Assembly (NCBI RefSeq): GCF_014635325.1
Contig: NZ_BMCT01000010.1
Coordinates: 62,001-126,000 of the forward strand
Direction of reading: 5' to 3'
DNA length: 64,000 nucleotides
Source: Azorhizobium oxalatiphilum
Lineage (GTDB): Bacteria > Pseudomonadota > Alphaproteobacteria > Rhizobiales > Xanthobacteraceae
Numbering within the stretch: the stretch's first letter is position 1; each line of letters starts with the position of its first letter. Shown here in pieces: positions 42,366 through 52,014 of this stretch. The notes beneath the pieces were generated by a model. It did not search any database. It was given only the letters and a program-made list of their open reading frames with translations, and was not told the origin of the DNA. The position numbers were made by a program, and so were the translations under genes.

Positions 42366-43379
42366 CATGGCGGCCTTGAGATCGTCGATCATCTTCTCGG
42401 CGGCTTCCGCGCCCGCGGCGATGGCTTCGTCCGCGCGCTGGAACTCGAACAGGCCGATCTTGCCCAGCTTGGGCGAGATGGACACGTCCGGCGGATCACC
42501 GGCGAGGCGCGAGCGGGCGATGCGGTCCTGCGTGATGTTGAAGGCGTCGATCATCACCGAGGAGATGCCGCGCGGTCCATCCGGCGGGCCGGAGAAGAAC
42601 TGACGCCGCAGCAGCCGGTCCGGCCGCAGGATGGCGCCGAAGCGCGCCTTGCGCTCGACGATGGCCGCTTCCGCCGTCTCCAGCATGCTGCCGTGGTCGT
42701 GGATCACCGTGCCCTTGCCGAACACGTCCGAATTGAGATTGACCGCGATGACGATGCGCGCGCCCATGGCGCGGGCGGCGGAGACCGGGATGGGGTTCAC
42801 CAGCGCGCCGTCCATCAGCCAGCGCCCGCCCACCTTCACGGGGGTGAAGATGCCGGGCAAGGAGAAGCTGGCGTGGATGGCCTCCACCAGATCGCCGCGC
42901 GTCAGCCAGATCTCGTGACCGCTGCCCAGCTCCGTGGCGATGGCGGCGAAGGTGGGGCTCATCTCCTCGATGAGCACGGGATCCATCTGCCGGCGCATGA
43001 GGTCCACCAGCCGCCGGCCGCCGATGATGCCGGCCCCGCCGAAGGTGAAGTCGAGCATGCCGAGCACGTCGCGCTTCTTCAGGCTGCGGGCCCAGCTTTC
43101 CAGCGCATCGATCTTGCCGGCCGCCCACAGGCCGCCGACCACGGCGCCAATGGACGTCCCGGCCACCACATGCGGGCGGATGCCGTGCTTTTCCAGCACC
43201 CGCATCACGCCAATGTGCGCGAAGCCGCGCGCGGCGCCGCCGCCGAGCGCGATGCCGATGCGCGGGCCCGAAGGCGGGCTCACCTGCGGCACGGGGATTT
43301 CCACCACGGCCTCGGGTATGGCGATGGCCTCCGCCGGGGCATCCGGTGCCCGCAGGCGGCGATTGAGGCCTTGGAACAT
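42351..43379 (-). CDS. Patatin-like phospholipase (RssA type)
   Basis: The 342-residue patatin-fold acyl hydrolase has the oxyanion Gly-rich motif G-G-G-A-A-R-G at 46-52. The nucleophile elbow G-T-S-I-G at 74-78 carries the catalytic serine at residue 76, and the partner aspartate is in M-D-G-A (D190). An N-terminal Pro/Val-rich segment (15-35) precedes the fold. RssA-like members have uncertain substrates. It converges on the CBS gene and lies upstream (plus-strand order) of hisI-folE. Confidence 0.9.
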   Translation of the reverse strand: MFQGLNRRLRAPDAPAEAIAIPEAVVEIPVPQVSPPSGPRIGIALGGGAARGFAHIGVMRVLEKHGIRPHVVAGTSIGAVVGGLWAAGKIDALESWARSLKKRDVLGMLDFTFGGAGIIGGRRLVDLMRRQMDPVLIEEMSPTFAAIATELGSGHEIWLTRGDLVEAIHASFSLPGIFTPVKVGGRWLMDGALVNPIPVSAARAMGARIVIAVNLNSDVFGKGTVIHDHGSMLETAEAAIVERKARFGAILRPDRLLRRQFFSGPPDGPRGISSVMIDAFNITQDRIARSRLAGDPPDVSISPKLGKIGLFEFQRADEAIAAGAEAAEKMIDDLKAAMVALA

Positions 43380-43607
43380 CTACGCCTCCAACTGGCCTCA
43401 CGCACGTTCGGCCGATATACCGGGCGGCTGGGGCCGCCTCTCATACATTGATAGAGAACGCTTGCATCCGCCTGTCTTGCGCGGGCGAACGCCAACGGGC
43501 TCCGGACAGATGATGGCGCCCGCGAGGGTTCAGAATTCCTGAATCCGGCGCAAGCTCACCTTCAGCTGCACTCTACAATGTTTGATGTCGGAAGCGTGAC
43601 TGCAACC

Positions 43608-43625
43608 GGACCGGGGTGCCGGTCC
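43608..43625. terminator. Weak hairpin after hisI
   Basis: GGACCGG (43608-43614) pairs with CCGGTCC (43619-43625) across four bases, just beyond the hisI stop codon on the minus strand. No T-run follows, so it is a low-confidence terminator. Confidence 0.3.
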
Positions 43626-43633
43626 GCGCAGCT

Positions 43634-44107
43634 TCAGTGGTCGTGGCCGCCGTAGACCGCCTTGGGGTCGAAGCGGGGCGCATCGCCGGTGAAGCCGAGC
43701 GCGGTGTCGGCCGAGGGCGCCGCCCCGATGGGGATGGTGCGGTAGAAGCAGGAGCGCCGCCCGGTGTGGCAGGCCGCCCCCGTGCCGCCCATCGTCACCT
43801 TGATCAGCACTGCGTCCTGATCGCAGTCGATGCGGATCTCCGACACCTTCTGGGTGTGGCCGGAGGTTTCGCCCTTCTTCCACAGCGCCTTGCGGGACCG
43901 GCTGTAATAATGCGCCTCGCCGGTCTGCATGGTCAGCGCCAGCGCCTCGGCATTCATATGGGCGAGCATCAGCACGTCGTTGGTCGCCGCATCGACCGCG
44001 ATGCAGGTGATGAGGCCGTTGGCGTCAAAACGGGGCGCCAGCTCGGTGCCTTCCTCAAGCGCGTGGTGGCTCGCCGCCACGGGGAAGAAGGGCGTCTGGG
44101 TGCTCAT
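43634..44107 (-). CDS. hisI: Phosphoribosyl-AMP cyclohydrolase
   Basis: It opens the purine ring of PR-AMP in histidine synthesis (third step). The 157-residue product has the family motifs [27 protein letters not shown] and the zinc cysteine [10 protein letters not shown]. It is monofunctional, without the HisE domain. It lies 34 bases after folE on the same strand, a common alphaproteobacterial pairing. Confidence 0.95.
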   Translation of the reverse strand: MSTQTPFFPVAASHHALEEGTELAPRFDANGLITCIAVDAATNDVLMLAHMNAEALALTMQTGEAHYYSRSRKALWKKGETSGHTQKVSEIRIDCDQDAVLIKVTMGGTGAACHTGRRSCFYRTIPIGAAPSADTALGFTGDAPRFDPKAVYGGHDH

Positions 44108-44141
44108 GACAGGAACTCGTTCGCTTGGAGAAACGGAGCGC

Positions 44142-44834
44142 TCAGCGCAGGCCGCGCAGCATGGTGATGAAGCGCACCTGCTCGGCCGGATCGTCACGGA
44201 AAACGCCGGTGAACTGGCTCGTGAGCGTGGAGACGCCGGGCTTCAGCACGCCGCGCATGGACATGCACATATGCTCCGCCTCGATCATCACCGCCACGCC
44301 GCGCGGGTTCAACGCTTCCTCGATGGCGGTGGTGATCTGCGAGGTCAGATGCTCCTGCGTCTGCAGGCGGTGGGCGAAGGTGTCCACCACGCGGGCGATC
44401 TTCGACAGGCCCACCACCCGGTCCACCGGAAAATAGGCCACGTGCGCCTTGCCCACGAACGGCACCATGTGGTGCTCGCAGTGCGAATGGAAGGGAATGT
44501 CCTTCAGGAGCACGAAGTCGTCGAAATTGCCGATCTCGCCGAAGGTGCGGTCCAGCACGTCGGCGGCGGTCTCGTTATAGCCGCCGAAGATTTCGTCATA
44601 GGAGCGGATGACGCGGGCCGGCGTCTCCAGCAGGCCCTCGCGGTCGGGATCCTCGCCGATATAGGCGAGCAGGGTGCGGATGGCGGCCTCGGCCTCGGCG
44701 CGGGAGGGGCGGGCGAGGTCGTCCGGCACCACCGCCGAATCTTTCACCGATGCGGCCCTGGCGACGGCGGACGTGCGCTTGCGCGCCTCGGTCTCGGCCT
44801 CGTCCTTGAAGAGTTTCACCACCGCGTCCATCAA
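44142..44834 (-). CDS. folE: GTP cyclohydrolase I
   Basis: It catalyses the first step of tetrahydrofolate (and, with preQ0 genes, deazapurine) synthesis: GTP to 7,8-dihydroneopterin triphosphate. In the 230-residue protein the zinc ligands sit in H-S-H-C-E-H-H and a later Cys in [13 protein letters not shown] precedes the ATG by about nine bases. An N-terminal Asp/Lys-rich tail (1-30) is usual. The upstream gap contains the divergent promoter of the NifU-like gene. Confidence 0.96.
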   Translation of the reverse strand: MMDAVVKLFKDEAETEARKRTSAVARAASVKDSAVVPDDLARPSRAEAEAAIRTLLAYIGEDPDREGLLETPARVIRSYDEIFGGYNETAADVLDRTFGEIGNFDDFVLLKDIPFHSHCEHHMVPFVGKAHVAYFPVDRVVGLSKIARVVDTFAHRLQTQEHLTSQITTAIEEALNPRGVAVMIEAEHMCMSMRGVLKPGVSTLTSQFTGVFRDDPAEQVRFITMLRGLR

Positions 44835-45140
44835 CCCAACTCCGTTCGACCGCCCCTTGGCGTGGGCGGGAGTGTCACCGGCTTAGGCTTCGTTGATCCT
44901 GGCACAGAAGCCGACGTATCGTTGTCGGGCTTCGGTTCTGCCGCTCTTGAGCCTCTGGCGTTTCCGCCGTTAAATCCCGCCCTATATAAGAAACTGGCGG
45001 CGGTGCGGCAATTGCGCGTTGCGCGTGCCCGCCCCGCTTCCGACGCGGCCGGTTATCTCCGGCCGTGGACTTTCGACAGGGCATGCCCCGCCGTCCCGCC
45101 TTTCGTGCAGGCTGGCGGACGGCATGTCAGGACCCGACGC
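44835..45140. other. Divergent region of folE and the NifU-like gene
   Basis: This 306-base gap holds no gene I can support. A plus-strand sigma-70-like promoter is visible at 44947-44975, and an AT-rich TATATAAG lies at 44983-44990. The remaining plus-strand open frame has no family similarity. Confidence 0.4.
44947..44975 (+). promoter_or_regulatory. Candidate promoter of the NifU-like gene
   Basis: TTGAGC (44947-44952) and TTAAAT (44970-44975) are separated by 17 bases, the ideal sigma-70 spacing, and lie 166 bases upstream of the NifU-like ATG. Supporting evidence is only the sequence and spacing. Confidence 0.35.
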
Positions 45141-45590
45141 ATGATCAACGACGTCTATAACACCCGCATTCTCGCCCACGCTGCCGATATTCCCCGGCTG
45201 GGTCGCCTCGACGCACCGGACGCGACCGCCACCGCCCATTCCCGCCTCTGCGGCTCCACCGTGACGGTGGACCTGAAGATGGACGGCGGCGTCGTGACCG
45301 ATTTCGCGCATGAGGTGCGGGCCTGCGCGCTGGGGCAGGCGTCCTCCTCCATCATGGCGAGCCACGTGGTGGGTGCCACCGCGCAGGAGCTGAAGGATCT
45401 GCGCGAGCGCATGCGCGCCATGCTGAAGGACAACGGCCCGCCGCCGGAGGGCCGCTGGGCGGACCTCGCCGTGCTGGAGCCGGTGCGCGACTACAAGGCC
45501 CGTCATCCCTCCACCCTGCTGACCTTCGATGCGGTGGTGGACGCCATCGGCCAGATCGAGGCCGCCCGCACCACCGCGCCGGCGGAATAG
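45141..45590 (+). CDS. NifU-like iron-sulfur cluster scaffold protein
   Basis: This is a 149-residue relative of the IscU/NifU N-terminal domain. Cysteines are present at Cys37 in S-R-L-C-G-S and Cys62 in R-A-C-A-L-G-Q-A-S-S-S. The position of the third cluster-ligand cysteine (K-A-R-H-P-S-T near residue 117) lacks Cys. In many alphaproteobacteria this gene (often near yidD or hisI) has exactly this variant. Scaffold function is therefore uncertain. AGGA precedes ATG by about nine bases. It is 20 bases before yidD. Confidence 0.82.
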   Translation: MINDVYNTRILAHAADIPRLGRLDAPDATATAHSRLCGSTVTVDLKMDGGVVTDFAHEVRACALGQASSSIMASHVVGATAQELKDLRERMRAMLKDNGPPPEGRWADLAVLEPVRDYKARHPSTLLTFDAVVDAIGQIEAARTTAPAE

Positions 45591-45610
45591 GGGGCGGACG
45601 GAGACAATCC

Positions 45611-46021
45611 GTGGACCGTCAGATCATCGGACAAGGCGCCCGACATGAGGGCACGCCGGACGGCATGAGGCCCCCCGGCCAGCTGCCCTTCGGCCCCGAG
45701 CCGGGGTTCTGGCGCCGGCTGGGCGGACGCCTGTCCCGCCTGCCGCGCCTGCTGCTGCGCGGGCCGATCCTGTTCTATCGCTACACGCTGTCGGCCTTCA
45801 TGGGCCGGCAGTGCCGCTATCTGCCAACCTGCTCGGCCTATGCGGACGAGGCCATCCAGCGCCACGGCGCCTGGGCGGGGGGCTGGATGGGGCTGGCCCG
45901 CGTCTGCCGCTGCCATCCATGGGGCGGCCACGGCTTCGACCCGGTGCCGCAATGCCTGCCGGCGGAAGGGCGCTGGAGCCGGCCATGGCGCTACGGGCAG
46001 TGGCGTCAACGATCCGATTGA
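45611..46021 (+). CDS. yidD: Membrane protein insertion efficiency factor YidD
   Basis: The 136-residue protein has the YidD core: Y-R-Y-T-L-S-A-F-M-G-R-Q-C-R-Y-L-P-T-C-S-A-Y-like cysteines and C-R-C-H-P-W-G-G-H-G. YidD assists YidC-mediated membrane insertion. Start GTG 45611 has GGAG seven bases upstream; ATG 45665 (118 residues) is an alternative. The last 16 bases overlap tail-to-tail with the membrane patatin gene on the minus strand. The N-terminal ~40 residues are longer than in E. coli YidD. Confidence 0.9.
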   Translation: MDRQIIGQGARHEGTPDGMRPPGQLPFGPEPGFWRRLGGRLSRLPRLLLRGPILFYRYTLSAFMGRQCRYLPTCSAYADEAIQRHGAWAGGWMGLARVCRCHPWGGHGFDPVPQCLPAEGRWSRPWRYGQWRQRSD

Positions 46022-48699
46022 TGACGTTCGGGGCCGCCCGGAGCGTAGCAGGCATCCGAGCGGGTCTGGAGCGCCTCCCATACGGCGGCGATGGCTGCGT
46101 CGTTGCTGCAATCGCTGTCTCCGCTGGCTTCGAGCTGCTGGCGCAGGTTCACCTGCACCGGTTTCGACAGCCACCAGCTCATGGATACCTTTCTCAGCTC
46201 CGGCTGCTCCGAGGGGCGGGCGGGCGCTCCCGCCGTCACATCGTCGGGTCGGCTGGGATCGCGGGTGATGGCGCAGGCGCCGTTGGATGTGTGCGTCGGC
46301 GTGTTGGGCTGCACCCCATGGGTGCGCACCTGCGGCCACACCTGGACCAGCGCCACATGGGTGTCGCAGAGCGGCATGGGTGGGGTGACTTCGTCCGGTA
46401 AAAGCCGCCCGAGTGCGCCGGGCAGGGTGTCGGAATAACGGGCACTGGCCCATGTCTGGAGGTCGGAGACAGCCAGCCGTCCCCGCCCGCTGCGCACCTT
46501 GCCGATGGCGTCGAGCGGGGCGGTGACGTCGCTGAAGAAGGGGGCGTCGGCGATATCGGCGGTCAGCGCGCCATCTATGCCCGCGTCGATGCTGAGCGCC
46601 GTGCCCTCCGGATCATTGGAGATGACAAGGAAGAACGGCGCGAGGCCGGGTTTGAGCACCACCATGGCTTCGGCCAGCTCCTGCGCGCTGAGGGCGCCGA
46701 AATTCTCGAAATAGCCGCCGTCCACCACCCGGTCGATCACGTTGAGGGAGGGATCACGGATGGTGCCCGGCGGGGACAGGACGGGAAAGCGCGCCGAATT
46801 GCTGGCGGCGGTCGAGAGGCGGATGTCGCGGGCGGGCGTGGCATCGGGCGCGATGAGGGCCTGATAGTCGAGGCTCTGGCGGAAGATGTGCTGCCGTTCC
46901 CGTTCCGGGCAGTTGGGCAGCCACGGTGACGGGCAATAGGTCGGCAGCAGGTCGGAGGTGATGATCCGCTGGCCCGTGCCCACCGATGTGCCGTTCAGCA
47001 CCAGCAGCGGCACCCAGCGGCCGTCTGCGCGCATGGAGGACTGGAACAGGCGGTGCGAGAGGCCCCGGTCCCCATCCTCACGGCGGGCCTTGCTGTCGGT
47101 GAGGGTCGCGAAATGGATTTCCCACGCCTGCTCCAGCAAGGCGGCCCGGTCCTTGTCCAACGCGCGGCCGAAGGGCATGGCCTTGAACCAGTCGTGAAAG
47201 GCGAGGCCGAAGAAGACCGGGGTGAGATAATCGCCTGCGGTGAGCGCTTCGAGGCAGTCCTGCGCGGTGCGGATGGCCCGGCCGTACCAGAATAGGTGCG
47301 TCGGCATGGTGCAGGGTGAGGACAGGTTCCTGGGCCGGTCGGCGAGGGCGGCGGCCACCACGGTCGCGCCGAGCGCGCCGCCCGAGACACCGGAGATGGC
47401 GAAGATGCGGTTGGCGACGATCTCGCTGTCGAGCCGCATGCGGGGAATGCGCCGGCCGGCGTCCTGCACGTCCCATCCTTCCATGCCGTCATTGGCGTTG
47501 AGGAAATGGCCGACGGTGCTGGCGGTGAAGAAACCGGCGCGGCTGGCGCCGCCGGCGGCGGCGACGATGATGGGGCGCGGGCAGGTGGCGCCGTTGCCCA
47601 AACAGTCATTGGCCTTCATCCACCGCGCCAGAGCCGTTTCCAGATCGAGACGGCCTTCGGTCGCCGGGGGCGGGCCGGGGGAGGGAACCGCGGCCGGTTG
47701 CGCGATGCGCACCTCATGGTCCTGCCAGCGGGGCGCCACGCTGGCGACGATCCATGTGGTCAGCGGCGCGGTGAGGATGAAGATGAGGATCAGCGGTGCG
47801 TGTATCAGCCGCCCGTAATGGCCGATGACCGACAGCAGTGGCACCCAGCCGCCCAGCAGCAGGGGCACGGCGAGGGCCAGCGGCAGCCAGCCGGCCAGAC
47901 GCTGGGGATCGGCCAGCAGGATGACGACCACAATGCCGCTGTGGAGCAGCAGCACGAGGCGGCCGATGGTCCGCAGCTCCCCGGCCTCGGTGTCCTTGTC
48001 GATCAGCCGCATGAAGCGCAGGAACGGGCCGAACCTTTCACCCAGTGCGATATCGAGATCGTGCAGCAGCCCGCTGTCGGCTTCCTGCCGGCGCCAGAGG
48101 GTATAGATCAGGAACGCCACGCCGCCGCCGAGCAGGATCAAGGCGACGATGCGCAGATCATCGGCGAGCGGGGCATAGTCCGACTGGGCGAGGCGGGGCA
48201 GATCCTTGATGGCGAGAACCGCCCCCAGCGCCGGCGGCAGGAAGGTGGCCGCGCCGAGCAGGCGGGGCGTCCAGGTCTGCAGGCCGAGCGCCCACCAGCC
48301 GGCCATGCCGCCGGAGGACGATATCGGGCCGTAGATGGCCAGATAGCGCCGGTCGGTTTCCAGCAGCAGGCGCGCGGCATAGTGGGTGGGCATGGCCCAG
48401 AAGACGAAGGTGGACGCCGCAAGGCCGAGCGCCCTGTAGACATAGTCCGGCAGGACCCCCTCCTGCTCCACCATGGCGATGTGGATGAGCGTGTCCTGCG
48501 CCTGCGGGGCGAGCCCGAACAGCAGGAAGCCGGCGACGAGGCTGAGGACCGGCGCGCGCAACACCCAGGCCACCGTGAAGAGGGCCAGCACCTGTTGCCA
48601 AAGCCAGGGAATCCATTGCGCCAGAAAGCGCCAGAGCGCATGCGCCCGATAACGCCACCACGCACGCCACCCGTGAACGGAATGCGCTGCGTCCGACAT
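46006..48699 (-). CDS. Large membrane protein with a patatin-like phospholipase domain
   Basis: The 897-residue protein has about seven or more hydrophobic helices in residues 30-320, then a patatin-type domain. Its oxyanion motif is A-A-A-G-G-A-S-R-A-G (380-389), the nucleophile elbow is S-G-V-S-G-G (S439), and the partner is D660 in V-D-G-G-Y-F-E-N-F-G. The motifs are complete, so an active serine hydrolase is likely. A membrane-embedded N-terminal half of this size is unusual for patatins. The start at 48699 has GGAG eight bases upstream; a further 27 codons are open before it. The Pro/Ser-rich stretch at 335-350 links the halves. I do not recognise a named family. Confidence 0.8.
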   Translation of the reverse strand: MSDAAHSVHGWRAWWRYRAHALWRFLAQWIPWLWQQVLALFTVAWVLRAPVLSLVAGFLLFGLAPQAQDTLIHIAMVEQEGVLPDYVYRALGLAASTFVFWAMPTHYAARLLLETDRRYLAIYGPISSSGGMAGWWALGLQTWTPRLLGAATFLPPALGAVLAIKDLPRLAQSDYAPLADDLRIVALILLGGGVAFLIYTLWRRQEADSGLLHDLDIALGERFGPFLRFMRLIDKDTEAGELRTIGRLVLLLHSGIVVVILLADPQRLAGWLPLALAVPLLLGGWVPLLSVIGHYGRLIHAPLILIFILTAPLTTWIVASVAPRWQDHEVRIAQPAAVPSPGPPPATEGRLDLETALARWMKANDCLGNGATCPRPIIVAAAGGASRAGFFTASTVGHFLNANDGMEGWDVQDAGRRIPRMRLDSEIVANRIFAISGVSGGALGATVVAAALADRPRNLSSPCTMPTHLFWYGRAIRTAQDCLEALTAGDYLTPVFFGLAFHDWFKAMPFGRALDKDRAALLEQAWEIHFATLTDSKARREDGDRGLSHRLFQSSMRADGRWVPLLVLNGTSVGTGQRIITSDLLPTYCPSPWLPNCPERERQHIFRQSLDYQALIAPDATPARDIRLSTAASNSARFPVLSPPGTIRDPSLNVIDRVVDGGYFENFGALSAQELAEAMVVLKPGLAPFFLVISNDPEGTALSIDAGIDGALTADIADAPFFSDVTAPLDAIGKVRSGRGRLAVSDLQTWASARYSDTLPGALGRLLPDEVTPPMPLCDTHVALVQVWPQVRTHGVQPNTPTHTSNGACAITRDPSRPDDVTAGAPARPSEQPELRKVSMSWWLSKPVQVNLRQQLEASGDSDCSNDAAIAAVWEALQTRSDACYAPGGPERHQSDR

Positions 48700-48903
48700 G
48701 CTCAGCTCCCCACCAAGCTTATCGTCTTCAGGATACGTCTTTCCGCGGGTACCCTCAATGCGTGTATTTGTTGTATCCACGCGCGCATCGCGGCCAGCCC
48801 CGCGCCATGCCCGGTCTTTACCTCGTCACCTCACGGCTCTACATGAGGCCCCTTCAACAAGAGCCTACCTGCGGGGTGCGCAGGAGTGGGCAGGAGAAGA
48901 AGC

Positions 48904-50883
48904 ATGCCGATTTTGACGTTTCCCGACGGCGCCCAGCGCGAATATCCCGAGGGATCCCGTGGCGCGGATGTCGCCGCCGCCATTTCCAAGTCGCTCCTCA
49001 AGAAGGCTGTCGCGATCACCCTCGACGGGACGCTGACGGACCTCTCCGAGCCGATCACCCAGGATGCCCGCATCGAGATCGTCACCCGCGATGATCCGCG
49101 CGCGCTCGAACTCATCCGCCACGATGCCGCCCATGTGCTGGCCGAGGCGGTGCAGGAGCTGTTCCCCGGCACGCAGGTGACGATCGGTCCCGTGATCGAG
49201 AACGGCTTCTATTACGATTTCGCCCGCAACGAGCCCTTCACCACCGACGATCTGCCGAAGATCGAGGCGAAGATGAAGGAGATCATCGCGCGGGATAAGC
49301 CCTTCACCCGCGAGGTGTGGTCGCGCGACGACGCCAAGCGCGTGTTCCGCGACAAGGGCGAGGCTTTCAAGGTCGAACTCGTGGACGCGATCCCCGAGGA
49401 CCAGACCGTCAAGATCTACAAGCAGGGCGACTGGTTCGACCTCTGCCGTGGCCCGCACATGCCCTCCACGGGCAAGATCGGCACCGCCTTCAAGCTGATG
49501 AAGGTGGCCGGCGCCTATTGGCGCGGCGACAGCAACAATCCCATGCTGACCCGCATCTATGGCACGGCGTGGAAGGACCAGTCGGAACTCGACGCCTATC
49601 TGCACCGGCTGGAAGAGGCCGAGAAGCGCGACCATCGCCGCCTCGGCCGCGAGATGGACCTCTTCCACTTCCAGGAGGAAGGTCCGGGCGTGGTGTTCTG
49701 GCACCCGAAGGGCTGGAGCCTGTTCCAGGGCCTCGTGTCCTACATGCGCCGCCGCCTCAAGGCCGATTATGACGAGGTCAACGCCCCGCAGGTGCTCGAC
49801 AAGAGCCTGTGGGAGACCTCCGGCCACTGGGGCTGGTACAAGGAGAACATGTTCAAGGTGCAGTCGGCGGGCGAGGAGACCGGCGACGAGCGCGTCTTCG
49901 CGCTGAAGCCCATGAACTGCCCCGGCCATGTGCAGATCTTCAAGCACGGCCTGAAGTCCTACCGCGACCTGCCGCTGCGCCTCGCCGAGTTCGGCGCGGT
50001 GCATCGCTACGAGCCCTCCGGCGCGCTGCATGGCCTGATGCGCGTGCGCGGCTTCACCCAGGACGACGCCCACGTCTTCTGCACCGAGGAGCAGATGGCG
50101 GCCGAGTGTCTGAAGATCAACGATCTGATCCTCTCCACCTATGCCGACTTCGGCTTCGCGGAGATCACGGTGAAGCTCTCCACGCGCCCCGAGAAGCGCG
50201 TGGGCTCGGACGAGGTGTGGGATCACGCCGAGGATGTCATGTCCCGCGTGCTCAAGCAGATCGAGGCGGAGTCCGGCGGGCGCATCAAGACCGGCATCCT
50301 GCCGGGCGAGGGCGCCTTCTACGGGCCGAAGTTCGAATACACGCTCTCGGACGCCATCGGTCGTGAATGGCAGTGCGGCACCACGCAGGTGGACTTCAAC
50401 CTGCCGGAGCGCTTCGGCGCCTTCTACGTGGATGCCGACGGCCAGAAGAAGACGCCGGTGATGATCCACCGCGCCATCTGCGGCTCCATGGAGCGCTTCA
50501 CGGGCATATTGATCGAGCACTTCGCGGGGCACTTCCCGCTGTGGCTCGCGCCCGTGCAGCTTGCGGTCTGCACCATCACCCAGGAAGCGGACGAGTATGC
50601 CGCCGAGGTGGTGGCCGCTGCCCGCGCGCTGGACCTGAAGGTGGATCTCGACACGCGCAACGAGAAGATCTCCTACAAGGTCCGCGAGCACTCGCTGGCC
50701 AAGATCCCGGTGCAGTTCGCGCTGGGCAAGAAGGAAGCCGCCGAGCGCACCGTCTCCATCCGCCGTCTCGGCAGCCAGGAGCAGAAGGTGCTTCCGCTTG
50801 AGGAAGCGCTGAAGCTGCTGGCCGAGGAAGCCGTGCCGCCGGACCAGAAGCGCCGCGCGGGCCTGCTGGCTGCGGCCGAGTAG
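48904..50883 (+). CDS. thrS: Threonyl-tRNA synthetase
   Basis: This 659-residue class II synthetase charges tRNA-Thr. Domains in order: TGS (residues 1-60), editing domain, then the catalytic core with zinc site M-N-C-P-G-H at about 338 and [10 protein letters not shown] motif 2, and an anticodon-binding C-terminal domain. AGGAG eight bases before ATG 48904 supports the start. A strong hairpin terminator follows. No upstream T-box-like or threonine-leader element is visible. Confidence 0.97.
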   Translation: MPILTFPDGAQREYPEGSRGADVAAAISKSLLKKAVAITLDGTLTDLSEPITQDARIEIVTRDDPRALELIRHDAAHVLAEAVQELFPGTQVTIGPVIENGFYYDFARNEPFTTDDLPKIEAKMKEIIARDKPFTREVWSRDDAKRVFRDKGEAFKVELVDAIPEDQTVKIYKQGDWFDLCRGPHMPSTGKIGTAFKLMKVAGAYWRGDSNNPMLTRIYGTAWKDQSELDAYLHRLEEAEKRDHRRLGREMDLFHFQEEGPGVVFWHPKGWSLFQGLVSYMRRRLKADYDEVNAPQVLDKSLWETSGHWGWYKENMFKVQSAGEETGDERVFALKPMNCPGHVQIFKHGLKSYRDLPLRLAEFGAVHRYEPSGALHGLMRVRGFTQDDAHVFCTEEQMAAECLKINDLILSTYADFGFAEITVKLSTRPEKRVGSDEVWDHAEDVMSRVLKQIEAESGGRIKTGILPGEGAFYGPKFEYTLSDAIGREWQCGTTQVDFNLPERFGAFYVDADGQKKTPVMIHRAICGSMERFTGILIEHFAGHFPLWLAPVQLAVCTITQEADEYAAEVVAAARALDLKVDLDTRNEKISYKVREHSLAKIPVQFALGKKEAAERTVSIRRLGSQEQKVLPLEEALKLLAEEAVPPDQKRRAGLLAAAE

Positions 50884-50907
50884 GCCGGTTTCCGCCCCCG
50901 ATCCTGA

Positions 50908-50939
50908 CGCCCCGGCGCAACCTGCGCCGGGGCGTTTTT
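50908..50939 (+). terminator. Rho-independent terminator of thrS
   Basis: CGCCCCGGCGCA (50908-50919) pairs perfectly with TGCGCCGGGGCG (50923-50934) and is followed by TTTTT (50935-50939). It is the clearest terminator in the window. Confidence 0.92.
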
Positions 50940-51069
50940 CGTTGTGCTACCGCAAGTTATGCTGGCCATGAGTTATGCCATGGCGAAATGTGACCGCATC
51001 ACCTCGTGCACCGTACCGGCAAGCTTCGATTGTCTAGCTTGCGTTCGGTGCCTGCGGGCGAGAGGGTCA

Positions 51070-51951
51070 ATGGCGATGATGAGCAAGTGGACGATAAGTG
51101 CAGCGGTGGGGGGACTGCTGATGATGTGCGGTGGCGCGATGGCGCAAGCCCTGCCTGCCGGATCGAGCGTGCCCGACCGTGCCTTCTTCGTCGGCGCCGG
51201 CGGCAGTCTCAACAGCTCCACCTATCCGAACCAGGACGTGTTCGGGCAGGGGCTCAGCAACATCTACAACAGCGCCGGGCTCTATGCGCAGGGCGAGGCG
51301 GGTGGCTCCACCTCGCCGTATCTGCCGGCCCAGACCGACATCTCGCCCATGCTGCAGTTCGGTTATTTCCAGCGCTTCGCCGGCAGCAACTGGCTGTGGG
51401 GCGCGAAGTTCTCCTACAATTACCTCGGCGCCTCCTCCACGCAGGACAACTTCCTCATCCCGCAGGCCGGCCGATATGTGGGCGGCGTCACCGGCGATCT
51501 GCTCGGCAATGTGTATGCGCATCAGTCGGTGCTGAAGGTGGACAACCAGATCGATCTGGTGCCCTTCCTCGGCTATGCCTTCGACAAGGGCTATGTCTAT
51601 GGCGGCGCCGGCCCCTCGCTGGCGCGCATGAAGTCCGAGCTGAACGGGCTCATCGGCTTCGCCGACCTGTTCGGCCAGACCTCGGACATTACCGGCGCGC
51701 CGGACAGCTTCTCCAGCACCAACTGGGTCTGGGGCGCCACGCTGCTGGCGGGCGCGACCTATTTCATCACGCCGGACTGGTTCATCGACCTGAACTATTC
51801 CTACACGATGTACGGCACGAAGGAGAACCACTTCGCCGCGCCGTTCAGCACCGTGCATAACGGCCTGACCTTCAATGGCGTTGCGTTCGGTTACTATTCC
51901 GGAACGTCGGACGTGCAGACGCTCTCGCTGACGCTCAACAGGGCCTTCTGA
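51070..51951 (+). CDS. Outer-membrane beta-barrel protein
   Basis: The 293-residue product has a signal peptide (cleavage after A-M-A-Q at about 24), alternating hydrophobic beta-strand segments rich in aromatic and Gly residues, and a C-terminal Phe in L-T-L-N-R-A-F as recognised by the BAM machinery. It resembles the Omp25/opacity-type barrels of Rhizobiales, though no family motif is decisive. The ATG at 51070 follows a GAGAGGG site; 51079 is an alternative. A GC-rich hairpin follows its stop. Confidence 0.8.
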   Translation: MAMMSKWTISAAVGGLLMMCGGAMAQALPAGSSVPDRAFFVGAGGSLNSSTYPNQDVFGQGLSNIYNSAGLYAQGEAGGSTSPYLPAQTDISPMLQFGYFQRFAGSNWLWGAKFSYNYLGASSTQDNFLIPQAGRYVGGVTGDLLGNVYAHQSVLKVDNQIDLVPFLGYAFDKGYVYGGAGPSLARMKSELNGLIGFADLFGQTSDITGAPDSFSSTNWVWGATLLAGATYFITPDWFIDLNYSYTMYGTKENHFAAPFSTVHNGLTFNGVAFGYYSGTSDVQTLSLTLNRAF

Positions 51952-51958
51952 GGAAACG

Positions 51959-51982
51959 GGCGGGGCCGTGCGCGGCCCCGCC
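51959..51982. terminator. GC-rich hairpin after the outer-membrane protein gene
   Basis: GGCGGGGCCG (51959-51968) pairs with CGGCCCCGCC (51973-51982) over TGCG. No T-run follows. It also lies before the convergent transporter's stop at 52015 and may serve both. Confidence 0.5.
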
Positions 51983-52014
51983 GATCAGGTCCGCCAAGAT
52001 CACGCCCTTTAGGA

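Noticed and set aside
46006-48699. CapV-type effector of a CBASS defence system
   Set aside because: The patatin domain is preceded by many membrane helices and there is no adjacent CD-NTase (cyclase) gene. Neighbours are yidD and thrS.
48700-48903. Threonine T-box or attenuator before thrS
   Set aside because: The leader is short, and no T-box core (TGGNACCGCG) or run of Thr codons is visible; T-boxes are also rare in alphaproteobacteria.
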